A DNA stretch of 64,000 nucleotides from Undaria pinnatifida (taxonomy: Eukaryota > Sar > Phaeophyceae > Laminariales > Alariaceae). Both the position numbers and the translations under genes were made by a program. Numbering within the stretch: position 1 is the first letter of the stretch; every line of letters begins with the position of its first letter. The notes under the pieces were generated by a model. The model was not told the origin of the DNA, made no database searches, and saw nothing but the letters and a program-made list of their open reading frames with translations. Of the stretch, positions 12,630-27,200 are shown piece after piece. Location: contig JABAKD010000007.1 in assembly GCA_012845835.1 (NCBI GenBank), positions 12,960,011 through 13,024,010 on the forward strand. The letters run 5' to 3'.

Positions 12630-15600
12630 GTGGGTAGAAGGAGGGAGGGGGGGAGGAAGAGGGGAGGAGGAAGAGAGGGGGGGGGCGCAACAGGACATGC
12701 TACGGTAGAGTAGTACTACTAGTACTACCATGAATACTACTAACATATAATAGTGCTAACATTTTCCTTCTGAGGGTGATGGCTTGAGGCGATCTATACA
12801 TGACTCGATAACTGTCATCAAGCAAACTGAAAAGCGCATTTCGATGAAGAAACCCGTTACCCAGGTGAAGAAAACACTAGCACTAAGAAGGACATTAAAA
12901 GGACATTAGAGGGACATTAGGACACCAGAAGGACATTAGCAAGGACACTACAACCACTTTGGGCTACGGAGCTTCGTCGTTCACAATACAATCAATACAA
13001 TTTGCCCGAACAGTGGTATACCTAAATACCTCAACAGTAGCTCTATGGTAGCACGTGTCCGTTATCGAACAACCGATGAACAAACCAGTACATCAATAGA
13101 GGGGGGGGGGGGCGGGGGGGGGGGGGAGGAGGACGGGACGGGACGGGCGCCGGGGAGGGGAATGGGGAGGTTAGGGGGCGCGCGGGGGGGCGGGGGGGGG
13201 GGGAGGGGGGTCTCGTTTAGCAACAACCGATTAACCGACCGACCCCCCCCCTCGCGCCACTCTCCTCACATTCAAACATGAAATATGGGAACCCTCAGCC
13301 CAAACGATGCCCACTTACAATAATACGATGTCGTCGGAGAACATAGAGAGGGCTTGTTAGAAGAGAGCGGGGGGAGGACGGGCGCCACGACAGAGGTGGC
13401 ATTTTTTGGGCAAAACATTCCCTAGATCACGGGACTCCTTAACAACACAAAATCGTCGAATCAAAACGTCCTTTTTGGTTTTTCTGTTGAATGCGCGTCG
13501 GGTTGCACTTTCAGCTTTTCTCCAAATAAGGCATAGGGTCAGGCGAGCCGTTCTACGGTAGCCGCCCCAAATTTCCTTTCACGATTTCGCCGGTGATGAA
13601 ACCAGCTCCCGGCCGTATCTCCTCAAACCCGGTGCCCCTTGCCACCCCGACGTCATCGTTCGATAGTCCTATACAGACAAGGAAATACATGGAGACATTT
13701 TTCTCATAGCATCCTTCCTCGTGTCGTGCAGCCATGAACCATGACCATGACACGTCCGTTAAAGAAAATAGCTGGTTTGGGGTGTGTGTGTGTGTGTGTG
13801 TGTGTGTGGGGGGGGGGGGGGGGCTATCGTAGAATCAGCGTGGTTCAGCGGTCCTCCCGTGAAGACCCTCGGAAAAAAAAAAAAACGGTAAGCAAACCGC
13901 TACCGTCGCGTGTTTCGAAGAGAGGGGGTGGAATGCGGAAAAGGGCTGGAGAAAGAAACCGAATTGGTGGGACAAGGACGGGGGGGGGGAGGGGGCTAGG
14001 GGGGGCGAACCCTGGGGGGGGGGGGGAGGCGGTTTCTGCCGACCGATCAACAAAACCGGTAGATCAACGGATCAACCACAACAATCAATCAACCGACCGG
14101 CCGATCGATTCACAGACCGACTGAGCGATCAGCCCAACGCCCCCCCTGCGCCCTACTCCCTCAGCCAAAACATCAAAAAAGAAATGGAGGTAATGGAAAT
14201 CTACACAGATGAAATAATGATCCACAAAATTACGGAGCACCATAGGACAGGACAAGGAAAAGGGATGAGGCATGCTACGACAGGGTTACCTTTTGGCGAT
14301 AGAGGTACCTCTTTTTGGCCATAGAGGTACCTCTTTTTGGCGACAGAGGTACGTCTTTTTGGCGATAGAGGTACTTCTTTTTGGCGATAGAGGTACTTTG
14401 GATAACGACGATTCAGCCCGAAGCCTGTCGTGGCGTACCTATGATAGGGCATGGGTTTCTTCGCCGGGACAGAGCACGTCGGTTTTTCGCCGACCAGGCA
14501 GACATCGCGTGCACCAAATGCGAAGCGCCGTGAGGTGTTTGGCGGGTACCATTAAGGGCGGGCTGCATCCCATCAACAACCACTTGGAAGGCGGATTTCG
14601 GCATCTTTTGCGTGCTTTCTTGCATAAGGACGACAGCTTCAAAGCAGTTGCTTTTTCTGGTGTGGCCAAATCCAGAGACAGTAATGTGTACGCTGTGTAC
14701 CTGTCTCATGGGTGCCTTTCCATATACACACTACATGATATCATCCCTATAGCGCCGGGAGGAGGGCTATTTTCAACGGCAACGGACTAGCCAAAATAAC
14801 AAAAGCAAGCAAGCAAACAGGCAAACAAGCAAGCAGACAGCAAATACAAGCAAGCAAACAACTAACCAACCAACCAACCAACCAACCAACCAACCAAACG
14901 ACAGTAACCACCAAGAGACAAAAACGCAGACACCGAGAACCTCGCAACGCCTGATATTTTACAAACGCCGACAAGTCCGGGGGGGGGCTCACCTTCTGTC
15001 CCCTCCCACAAAACGCCTATTGCAGGCTTGTAGGCCACCCCCAGCTCTCCTTTGAGGAGCTGAGACAGAGCTTCTCCAGGATGAGCTGGCTCTAGTTTGG
15101 CTGATATCTCAGACTGACGAAAAGCAAAGCGGACATCAGAGGGACATGGAGAAAGCATTGTACGTATTATATAATCGTATTCACATAACAAAATACATAC
15201 CATACCATCTCATATCAAATTGTAATACATGTTATCATATCATATCACATGCCATCGCAGAATATCATACTTTTGAGTACCGTAGCATACCACACCATAC
15301 CATATACTCCCTCCGATTCCGATTACAAGCAAGGCAAGGATTATTCCCAATACTAAGAATAAGCAAGATTTGGCTGATATTGCTCGTAAGGGGCCCCTTG
15401 GGCACGGTAGACGTCGGACACTCTTGGCATACGATCAGATATCACATTGGAGAAAAAAAAAAAACGCTCCATGGGGGGGGATTGTGCGCTATCATCCCCC
15501 GGTTGGCGATAGGCGGAAATCTTGCTGGATCGTATGGACCCTGAGTTTTGATAGGCCAGAATTCCACCGAATTTGTCCAAACCTTGTTTATATTAAAAAT

Positions 15601-18600
15601 CGTGCGTTTCTGCCACACAGAGGCACTCTCAGCACCGGAAATGACAGTCATAGCAGATTGGAACGCGTTTTACCGGAGCTCCAAAGTTAATACAAGGAAC
15701 TTGTGCTGGGGTGGAACAAACTTTTTCGATGTGGGATGAGAAAGACACCGGTTCTGCGCTTTGCGCGCGGGCGCGATAGAACCACGCGTGCGCGATAAAA
15801 CCACAGAAAAAAAAACGTTCAGAAAAAGAGTTTTTTGGTGGGCCAGAGTTACACCGCATTTTGCAGTTACCTTGCTTATATTCGGAATCGGAGGGAGTAA
15901 AAAGTATTACAGCAGTGCTCATAATATTAGACTATATAATTAGAAATAATAACATATCACAATACTACATATCGTGGGATATCATATCATATACTATCAC
16001 ATAAAACAATGCCATATTATATCATGGCAGATCGTATCATACCATATCATATCACATCATATCATATCATATAATATCACATCATACTAAATCATGTCAC
16101 ATCATATTATATATAATCATATCATATCAAACCATATCGTATCATATCATATCATATCATATCATATCATATTATATAACGTCATATCATGTCATATCAT
16201 ATCATATCATATAACAGCACATCATAAAATACCATGTCGTATCACACCCAATCACATCGTATCATATCATATCGCATCATATAATATCATATCACGTTAT
16301 ATCATACGTTGAGAGCGACGGGCGTGGCTCGGAGCAGGTTGGACACCTCCCGCCCAAATGCCACCAGAGCCTCCTGCCGTCGCCAAACGGCAGGAGTTGC
16401 GTCACCCCTCCCCGCATAACCATACCCTAACATACAAAAACAAAATACAACGAAAATCAAGCATCGTGTCGCAAGAATCACACATAAATACAAAATACCT
16501 CAGGAGCGACGGATGTCCTTCGAGCAGGTTTGATACCTCCCGCACAAACGCCGACACAGCAGCGTCTTGCAGCCGCGAAACGGCACGAGTTGCGCCGCCT
16601 TCACTGTCACCCCCCGGCCCAACACTACCGCAACATATAACATGCCTAGTACTACAAGAAAATAAGCACAACTACAAAAAACATGGTGCCGTAAGAATCA
16701 CATCAAAATACATCAACACCTTAAGAGCCACGGATATCGCTCGAAGAAGGTCCGAAACCTCCCGCCCAAATGCCGAGATAGCCTCCTGCAGACGCGAAAC
16801 GGCAGCACTTGCGCCGCCTCCATTGCCACCCCCCGCGTCACCAGCTGGTGACTTTTTTCCCTTGCCCTTGCCCTTTGACTTTCCTCCCCCCTTCTTCTTC
16901 TTGTCGGCGGGCAGCTATGCACCATAAACGTTTTTGGGGGGGGGGGGGGGGGGGGGGTGTTTGGGGGGGGGGGAGGGGGTTTGGAATGGCGATGGGATCA
17001 ATCAAGGCCACCCTGCGAGTAGCTACCTACGTGGCTTGTGCTCTTCGTTGTTCTCGGTATGAACAGCCATGGGATTGCGCTTTTACGCTGAGTCAACGAA
17101 CTATGTTTCTAAGCCCGATTTTTTGCCGAGGATTAGAGCTACCTGCGCTAGCGGCCAAAACACAGTAGTCAAAGTGTCGGTACCCCCCCGCACCGTAGAA
17201 TCCCTCCGTAACATTGGTCATTGGTCATGGAGGGGGGTGATATTGCAATGGAGTGCAATGGAGTAGAATGGAATCACACGTCGGGCAGATAGATCATCTA
17301 TTGTTCCCACTTCATGACCAAGATCTTTCGGGGAAGATATGTATGATCTGTCAGGTCTAGCTCATGTTACCGGGTGAGAGCCATGCTATCTGCACGAGTT
17401 GTGTATGGCAAACGTTTCCAGGGTTGGATATTTTAGTCTAGAGCTACTACACAGCATCTCGTAACGGCAGACACAGGATCTCGCAACGGCAGACACAGGA
17501 TCTCGTAACGGCAGGCACAGGATCTCGTAACGGCTGACACAGGATCTCGTAACGGCAGACGCAGGATCTCGTAACGGCAGACACAGCATCTCGTAACCGC
17601 AGACACAGGATCTCGTGGCGGCAGACACAGCATCTCGTAACGGCAGATGGTATAGAATATTCACATCGTGATATGTCGGAGCTATGAATGGAGTGGCACG
17701 GAATAAAGATGGGGGCATATTATATAGATAATATAGATTATTCAGATCGTGATATGTCGGAGCTATGAACGGCACGGAATGGAGATGGGGGCAGAGGTGG
17801 CGGCAGGGTGGGGGTAGTGGTAGAAGTAGTGGTGGGGATGGGGGTCAGGGGCGTGGAGGGGATAGGGCAAGGGTGGGGATGGGTGGGAATGCGGGAGGGT
17901 GGAGGGAGGATACCAGGGCGGGGGGTAGTCGCGTGTCGATTGCCTTAGACACTTGGAACATTTGCGTCCCTTTCGAGACAGGGCATCGTTTAGACTCCCA
18001 ATGGAGACACTTCCAACATTTGGGCGCTCAGTACGTTTCGTCCATATATTACATAAAACAGGTTTGTCAATCTTGTCTCCTTGTTCTTCGGCCACGGGGA
18101 GGGTCGGTAAGGGTGGGCAATGGGGTTGGTGTTGGCGTATAGTCTATAGGTGTAGTGGTTGAAGAAGGGGGGGGGGCGATGAAGAGGTCGCGGGATAGGG
18201 GTGGGGGTGGGGGGAGGGAATGGCGGGGAAGGCTGAGATATCGGGGGCGGGGATGGGGTGGCGGCAATAGGACAGGTCGATAGGGAGGGGGGGGGGGGGG
18301 GGTCGTCAGCATCAATAAAACGCAACATGTGTAAAACATAAAACGCGCTTTTGAACTCTGTCTTCCCTTTGCCCCCTGAAAACCCCCCTGAAAACCTACG
18401 CCTGAGTTCAAGCGAACACATCAACACGTACCGCACGACATATCCTTCGGACGATGTGTGGGGCTCGAAAACGGAAAGAGGGTAAACCCAGATCGATCGT
18501 CGCGCTTGCGGAAAGATCTCGACGGACGAGAAGTTTCCGTCGAGATGTTTCCAGAGCGACCGTTCTCGTTACAGGTGCAGCATGCTCCCCTTCCTCATTT

Positions 18601-19882
18601 TCGAGGTAATGGGCTAAAATCGAAAATAATCCAAGAGGGCGTGTTATCATGCGTGTCATACGGTATACCTTACGAATAATCGGTGAGATATGGTAACCCC
18701 ACGCACGGCTTAAGAAAAGCCGTTATAAGATTTAGGCATACCTCGGCATCAATAGCTTGCAGAAGAATACACGTGAACACCAAACCGCCTCCCAGGGCTT
18801 TGCTGACGAGCGTCAACCACTCCGGCGTCAATGGTGCTTCGGCCTGTGTAGATATCGTGCAGAGGAGAGGTTAGCGCCTAGAGCGGAAAGTATGGCGCAC
18901 TTTCGCTTAGCCAATCAGTCATTAAATCAACCAACGAATCAAATGAGCAACCAGTTTGAATACGTCGATCAATCAATCATTCAGCCAATCAACCAATCAA
19001 TCATTCAGCCAATCAACCAATCAACCAATCAAAAAATCCCCACCCAACCCATCAACCTATCAACTAACTAATCGATCAATATAACCAAATCGATGCCGAA
19101 ATCAACCTATATATAGCAATCAATTCACCACAAATGTCAAAAGTGCTTCCGTCTGCGCATTTCAGCAAGGATATACGAAGCATGATCCATGTTCGCGTAG
19201 TCGGCCAGCCAGTACACTCTTGGGTTAGCTGACCGGAAGTCGCCAACTAGTTATAGTCGGTTAGGCAATGCAATCAATCAGTCAATCAATCATTCAATCA
19301 GCCAAGTAATCAATCCATCAGTCAACAAATTAAAATCAGACAATCGATTGATCACTCGACAAATATATAAATCAACCAAGTTGTCAAGCAATAAATCAAC
19401 CAAGCAATCCGTCCACTAATCAATCAAGCAATTGATCAATCAATCAACCGATCAATCAACCAATCAACCAACCAACCAATTAATCGATAAATCAATTATC
19501 AGTTAATCAATCAATCAACCAATCAACCAATCAACAAACCGAGCAATCATTCAACCAACTCAATCAATCAATCAAATCAGGCAACCAATCAACAATCCAT
19601 CAATCAACCAACCAATCAATCAACCCATGTATCCATCCATCCATCATTCAACAATCAAACAACCATTCAATCAATCAACCATTCAATCAATCAACCCATT
19701 AATCAATCAATCAACCAATAATCAACGAACCGCTCAATCAAGCAAGCAACCATTCAATCAAGTAATCAGTCGACCAATCAATCAATCAATCAATCAACAA
19801 TCAACAATCAACCGATCAATCAATCCGTCAATCAACCAATCACTCATGCATTTAGTCAATATATTAGTCGATCAACCAGTCC

Positions 19883-19916
<34 letters not shown>

Positions 19917-21216
19917 AAATCAACCAATTAACCAATCAATCAATCAACTATTAATAATCACCCGGTCTATCCGTACATCCCACCCTCTACTCTTACTACA
20001 GCTACCACCACGCCACCCACCACCATCACCAACACCACTCACATCCACGGCCACCACCATCAACACCGCATGAGACTATAACCACCATTAAATCAACACC
20101 ATCCCAACCACCGCCATCGATACTCACGACCACCTCCACAATCACCATCAACAACAACAAAACCACAAGAGACAAAAAACACAATTATGCCTCACCTGAT
20201 AAACCTTCCTCGTCCCCTCCCCCCCCTCCAGCACGCACACATGCCGGGGACATTTCAACACCTTCCCCTTGTACGCCTTCGCCTTCTCTGCGGCCCTCCC
20301 CATCGCCTCCGCCGCCGCCCCTAGCTTTTCCGCGTCTTCTCCCTGACCCGCCCCGCTAGATCGACCAACACCACCACCACTGCCGCCAATAAGCCCGTGG
20401 TGTGTCAGAGCTAATGCCCTAGCAGCGTCCGCCAATATCTGCCATGGAAGGGCACTAGCGCTCCTACCGTTGGTTGCGGGGGTGGTGTCAAGCATATCAG
20501 GAGACGGTCAGATAAGTCAAGGGAAAATGTGCCGCGATCAAGGGTGTCAAACCGATTGTTCCGCACTAAAATCTAGTATCATGGCGTCAGTCAAGGACAC
20601 TTATCGGAAAACTGCCGTCAGTCAAGGGTTGAAAGTGCCGTCCATCTGACATTTTGGGTGGAGATGGGGTGGGTGGGGGCAGTTGGGAGTGGAAGGAGTG
20701 ATGGGGGGGGGGGGGGGGCGTGAGGGGTTAGTTTGCATGAGAGGGGTAAAGGGCAGGGCGAATATGGAAAAAGGAAACGATTAAAAAAAGGCAGGGAATT
20801 CACGCATCTTCAAAGAGAAAAAACGCGCGACCGGAGTATCATGCAGCTTGCAAAGATGAGTATCGACCCCTAAATTGATCGAACTAACAACTGATATTTT
20901 AAAAAGTTCAAAGGAAAAAACTGAAGCCTCAACTGCCCGGGCAAATACCACCTCAATCAAGGGGTAGCGGTATAAAACACCGCTAGAAAGACGCCTTTAT
21001 CTGCGGCGTTACGAACAAAACAACAAAAACGACAACAACACGGACACGGACACGGACCAACAGCGAACAACTACAACCAGAAAAATGAGGTCAACAACAC
21101 CAACACCAACACGAGCCCCCACTACGCCCACAACAACGCCAACCCCAATGCCAGCATCAACCCCAACACCAACACCAACACCACCGACACCAACAACAGC
21201 AGCAACAGCAACAGCA

Positions 21217-21254
<38 letters not shown>

Positions 21255-24200
21255 GACAACAGCAACAGCTACAGCAGCAACATAAACAGAACAGAAAAAA
21301 AAACAGCACCGGCACCAGCACCAACATCAGCACCAAGAGAAACAAACATAACAACGTGAAAAATTCAAAGACACAGTTCCCAAACCTTGGACAAAAAACC
21401 AGGGAACAGCTCCTTTTTGCATCTATCCCTCGCTGTTGCGGAAACCGACGGGCTATTCAACCCGCGCCATGAAAACAAAGTATATCCAAAACGCAAGCAA
21501 ACAAACCTGAAATATCCAATATGTATCATTCAACATCTGGAGCTGTAAACCACGGAAAGCAGGGGGCAACACGCACCCGTCCCCTGCTGCTGCGGAACCG
21601 ACCAACCACTAACGTCCCCAGCACCCCTGGACACCCTGGCGTTTTCTGCTTCTGCTTCGGCGACAGCAGCAGGTGCAAAAACTCTGCAGAGTGACAAACA
21701 CCGAAAACGTGAAGTGTCCAACTATGTTTTCAGTGTCCAACGCCTATATCTACAAAACATGGGACAGCACAGCACGCACCCGTCCCCGGCTGCCGCGAGA
21801 GGTGACACGCCGTTGACCTTAGCAGCACCGCTGGAAACCCTGGCGTTTCCTTCTTCTGCAGTAGCATCAGCAAAAACTGTAGTAGCACCACCAGCACCGG
21901 TACCAGCAGCGGCGGCGGCGGTGGCAGCAGCAGCAGCAATAGCAGCAGCAGCGGCGGCAGCAGTAGCAGCAGCGGTGGTAGCATGCTCTAGTTCCGTTGC
22001 CTTGCTGTCCACATCTGCTGACAATTCGCCCTAAAAAAGAAAAAAGTCGGAAAAGAGGTCACGTTAACCCTTACCAGGCACACCACAGCAAAAGTACGTT
22101 CTTCCACGCGGGGTCAACACACACTTTTCTAACCCTTACAAGGGTTTCAAAGTTAAAAAGGCGCGCAATAAAATAGAAACGTCGTTCGAGATCGCCGAAG
22201 CCGGATTGTGCGTCCGCCGCCGGCCGATCCACCGGTCAACGAACAAGTTTGACGACGGTTATGAACGTTCTGCTGCGCGAGCTCCAAGCCACAGCCATAC
22301 CACCTCGCCGACCAATCCACCACCGCACACAAGTTGAGAGCTGCCTTTGCTGCAATTCTGGATTATTCTCTAGGCTAAAGTATGCTAATCGGGAAAGTGG
22401 ATTATTATCTAGGCTAAAGTATGCTAATCGGGGAAGTGGATTATTATCCAGGCTAAAGTATGTAAATCGGGGAAGTGGATTATTATCTAGGCTAAAGTAT
22501 GTAAATCGGGGAAGTGGATTATTGTCTAGGCTAAGGTATGCTAATCAGGAAAGTGGATTATTCTCTAAGATAGAAGCATGCTAATCGGGGAAGTGGATTA
22601 TTCTCTAGTATAGAAGCATGCTAATCGGGCAAGTGGATTATTCTCTAGGCTAAAGTATGCTAATCGTGGAAGTGGATTATTATCTAGGCTAAAGTATGCT
22701 AATCGGGGAAGTGGATTATTATCTAGGCTAGAGTATGTAAATCGGGGAAGTGGATTATTATTATTATCTAGGCTAAAGTATGTAAATCGGGGAAGTGGAT
22801 TATTATCTAGGCTGAAGTATGTAAATCGTGGAAGTGGATTATTATCTAGGCTAAAGTATGTAAATCGGGGAAGTGGATCATTATCTAGGCTAGAGTATGT
22901 AAATCGTGGAAGTGGATTATTATCTAGGCTAAAGTATGTTAATCGGGGAAGTGGATTATTATCTAGGCTAATGGGCTAGACCAACTTCCCCGATTTACAT
23001 AAAGTATGTAAATCGGGGAAGTTGGTCTAGCCCATGCGTGCTTCCAGCATTACGAAAAGAAAAATACGTATTTTTTAAACTGCGCAAAACATTGGTTTAA
23101 ACCCTAATCCCTAACCCTAACGCCAACCATACACATATACTTCCGAGTTCACAACCTTGTCCGGAAAAAAATCCGACGTTTTCATTGTTGTCGAAAATTT
23201 GGTCGACCACATAAAAAATCACACATCAACACACTCCCCGATTTTCATACTTCCATAATCCATAGTAATCCAGAGGTCTCGTAAAGGCCACTGCAAGTTG
23301 ACAACGGTCAAGAATGTCCGACTGCGCGAGTTCCAAGCGACAGCTATACCATCTGGCCTACCGATCCACCAGCCAACGCCCACAGGTTGGCGAAAACCGT
23401 TCCAGATATCCTGCTGCAAGAAATGCTAGCAACGGCCCTACCATCGCACCTTGAGGGCGAGGGTAAGGAGTTCGTTTGCCAGAAGTCTCCGCTTGAGGGA
23501 AGCCTTGAGGTGTCCCCTCCTCCCGCTCTTCGTTGCCGCCTCCTCTTCTTCGCTCACCGCGCAACACCTGACACGAAAAAAACGGGGAGAATTGTTCAAG
23601 AAACGTGCACTCAGTAAGACTAAGGGTAGTTCTTAACATACGAAAAAAATCACGACCCCGACTAATTTCAGGATTCTTGAAAAATGTGGCGTACATCGTA
23701 CAAAACAAACAAAAAAACAGAGTAAGACTGGGGAAGGGGCTAAGCTGCCCCTATCCCCGACGTGCATACGCCTTCCTTACACCTGAACCGAAATAGCAGG
23801 GGGAGGGGGCAGCGGCGCCCCATTTTTCCGCATCACGTTTTTTCGCCAGGAATCCTGTCATGCTTTTCGATGGAATTTTGGTAAACTGCGATGATCAACG
23901 TGAGGATTCCTGACAAATGTGGCGATTCGTGAAAACGCTACGTTTTTGTTGTTGTTGTAGGAAAGCCTTCAGATACAACTTTTTCGGGGCCCGGGGTTAG
24001 CGTCCAAACAAACGATCAGAGGGCGATCTCGCCAGAGCGTCTAGGAAAAAAAAAAAATAACAACCAGCACGAGTACTGCCCTAGTCTGAGACGAAACAGA
24101 GGCGAGTCGAGAGGGGGCACCCCCACTTTGACCGCCGTCGAGTTGGGGCCCTCGCGTGACTGGTTGGATGCACCTCATCCGAGATAGACTGCAACCTATT

Positions 24201-27200
24201 CTGGTTCGCGTAGAGCGACAGCAACAGTTCAACAGATGCAACGCGGGAGGCACGTCGCGAGAACGAAACGCCCTAAAGGCCACTCGCGCGGTGAGCGCCT
24301 GTGAGCCGCTCAACAAAGTGGTCTTGAAAACGTTCCCACTGCCACAGCCGTTTCGTGCAGCTCTCAAAATTGCTCTCTGGATCAGTCTCCAACCCCAGTA
24401 GCTAGGGCTGCTTACTTCGTGTGCCCAGCGCTACAACCATCAGCGGTTTTCGACATGAGCTCCCGTTCAAGTTTATTTAAGTGTCAAAAGTGTTTTCAAT
24501 TGTATACAGGGTTAAGGAGGGGAAGTTTTACCAGGCTGACAATTTTTCGCAGCAACACACATACACTGAAAAACAAAAACGGCTGGTATAGGGTACCAGA
24601 TATGTCACAACCGCCAAGGCCACAACTGACACCAACACCGACACAAACACCCAACACCTTCAATGCCAATGCAGCCCACCTCGCCAACACCATCAACAAC
24701 GACATCAATACCAACACCAATACCAACACCAACATCAACACCAACACCGACATACACACAGAAACGGACACGGACAAAAACAAGACACGGACAAAAACAA
24801 GACACGGACAAGGAAACCAACACCAACACCAACACCAACACCATCATCAACATCAACCTTACCACCAACACCAACACCAACACCGACACCAACACCAACA
24901 CCAACACCAACACCAACACCAACACCAACACCAATAATACTACCAGCCCCACCAACAGCAACGCTACTACCACCATCACCAAAACAACAACACTACAACC
25001 AACACAAACAAAAGCAACAACAGAATCAACACCACCAACAACACCAACACAGAGCGGTAACTTACCTGTCGGTCTGCACGGAATAGTCCATGTTCTCCTT
25101 CAACGCCTCCAGCCAATTGTCCCCGGGGAATGATCCCCCCCCTCCCTGTCGTGATAAAGTTTCCTCTTGGAGATATCTAGCATGGTTGGGGGGAGGCAAA
25201 GCATAATATTGTAAGAACAGTTTATTTAGATACGTAGAAATCAAGGGTTAAGAGCCAAAAGAACACCAAAAACAACCAAGAGCAAGAGCAAGAGCAAGAG
25301 CAAGAGCAACATCAACAGCAACAGCAAGAACAAGAACACAAGCCAGACACACCAAATTCCTCCCAGGTTCCACAAAAGCGACTACCACCACACCAACGCA
25401 CCCCTAGCCGCGGAAGCTAAGGTATGATACTTCAGGACATGACCCAATTTTTTTTTGTCAAGTACGACAAGGGTGCGACTTACACCTGAATACTTTTCAA
25501 CGTAGCACAAACAAAACGCCTTCTGAATTGTACAAAACCATCAACACCACGAATAACAACAATACCCACCTATAGCCGTGGAAGCGAAGGTTTGATGATC
25601 CTCGACAAAACCGAACAACCAACAAAACCAACACCGGTAAATAGACTAAAATACACTGAAAACTCGTTTGGGCTATTCGGTGGTACCATAAACTCGCTTG
25701 GGCTGGTCAGTGTTGCTTGTTGGGTCATTTGGACGGTGGCTAACCATTATTTTCTTTACGTAGTTTTCAAAAGCACCCCCCTCCACCGTCCCTTTTTCAC
25801 CTTGAAAAAACCCTGGGATTACAAGTCTCACACACCCTGAAGGGGAACAGGTAGAGCTGGTATGGTGAACACACCGGGTATCATATACATTCGCCCCGGT
25901 GGCGTATCAGGTTATCCTCGAGCCTGGTATAGGTCAGTTTCGTGAGTTCGAGACCCGCCGAGTGCATACTCGTATAAATTCGTTGGGACTTTTTCTTGTG
26001 CACAAATTGACTTGCGGAAAGCGCGAGAGCGTGAGTTAGCAACACTCGATGAGAAATCGACGAGCAGTGGGACTGCTGAACCCTATGCGCGATAAAAATT
26101 GAAGGCAAGAACCGGGGGGGAGAAGGGACGACACCTGTGACCACGGCTTGTCCAGAAGCTGGAAAGTAAGAGTGCGAGAAAAAAAAAGAAAAAAAAAAAA
26201 AAAATACAAAACAGCCACATAGAGAAACAAGCCTCCTGAGCTATACAAAAACCGCATCCAAAACAACCACCACCAAAACCAAACTGCCTGTGAGTTCTAA
26301 AAAAAAAACTCCAACCACCACCATCACGTACCTAGCCGCGGACGCATAGGTTTGGTGGTCGAGGATAACGTCCATCGCTACCTTCTCCGCTTTCGCCAGT
26401 GCCAATTGCAGGCTCAAGTCCAGCTTTTCCCTCTAAATAAAAACAACACACCAGAATCAGCGAAGGCAAGAAGGGAGAAATGGGGGGGCGGGGGGGGTTA
26501 TTCTGCTTCTCCCTAAACCAACAACGAAGGGAAATTTAGCGAAGAAGGGAGAAAAAGCAGGGGCAGGGGGGGATGGGGGGGGGGGGGGGGGGGATTTGTT
26601 GCTTGCCTTTGTATTTTGACCATTGACCCCTCATGCCCTCGAGACTCTTCTCCTTCTAAACGAAAAACGAACGAAAACATAGGCAAGATAAGAAAGGAGT
26701 AGAATGATGAAAGGAGGGTCATTCCGATTCTCCCTCCAAAACCAAAATCGATCAAAAAAGAAGATAATTACAAAAGGGAGAAATACGTGCGGGGGGAAGG
26801 GGCGGGGGCGGGGGCATTTTGTTTCTCCCTCTAAACCAAATACGAACCAAAACTTAGGGAAGGGAAGAAAGGGAGAAAAATGGAGGGGCGGAGTTGTTCC
26901 GAATTTGCCTATAAACCAAAAACGAACGTAATTAAAGTGAGAGGAACGGAAGAAGGCAGAAGAAGGGGATGTCTGTAATCTGTATATCATAGGGATAGTT
27001 AGGGTTATGTATCATGCATGGCCGTAATCCGTAGGACCGTCGACCCCCGCCTCCCCACAATGCCGGGATGGAGCACATCGGGTTTCACCGACCAGGCGGG
27101 CATTTCGTGCACCAAGCGCGACGCACCGTGAAGCGTTCGGCATGAAAGGCGAGCTGCACCCTGCTACAGTGAGAACCACTTGAGTCAGACTTCGTGCGGC

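Noticed and set aside
21530-22034. Separate Ala-rich genes on plus and minus strands.
   Set aside because: GCA/GCT runs are open on both strands; the minus-strand frame is exon 23 of NAA25 and the 21.6 kb part is its shadow copy.
22352-22970. CRISPR-like array of 43 bp units.
   Set aside because: Units are contiguous with no unique spacers, and the genome is eukaryotic.
23098-23130. Telomere-like CCCTAACCCTAA.
   Set aside because: Only two to three imperfect units; similar CCCTAA words occur singly elsewhere.
24041-24405. Possible exon between 25.1 and 23.6 kb; the minus strand reads KRLWQWERFQDHFVERLTG, then a TAG in frame, then VELLLSLYANQNRL.
   Set aside because: No acceptor gives the phase 2 entry required by exon 21 without a stop, and exon 22 at 23450-23567 joins exon 21 perfectly. 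The block remains unexplained.
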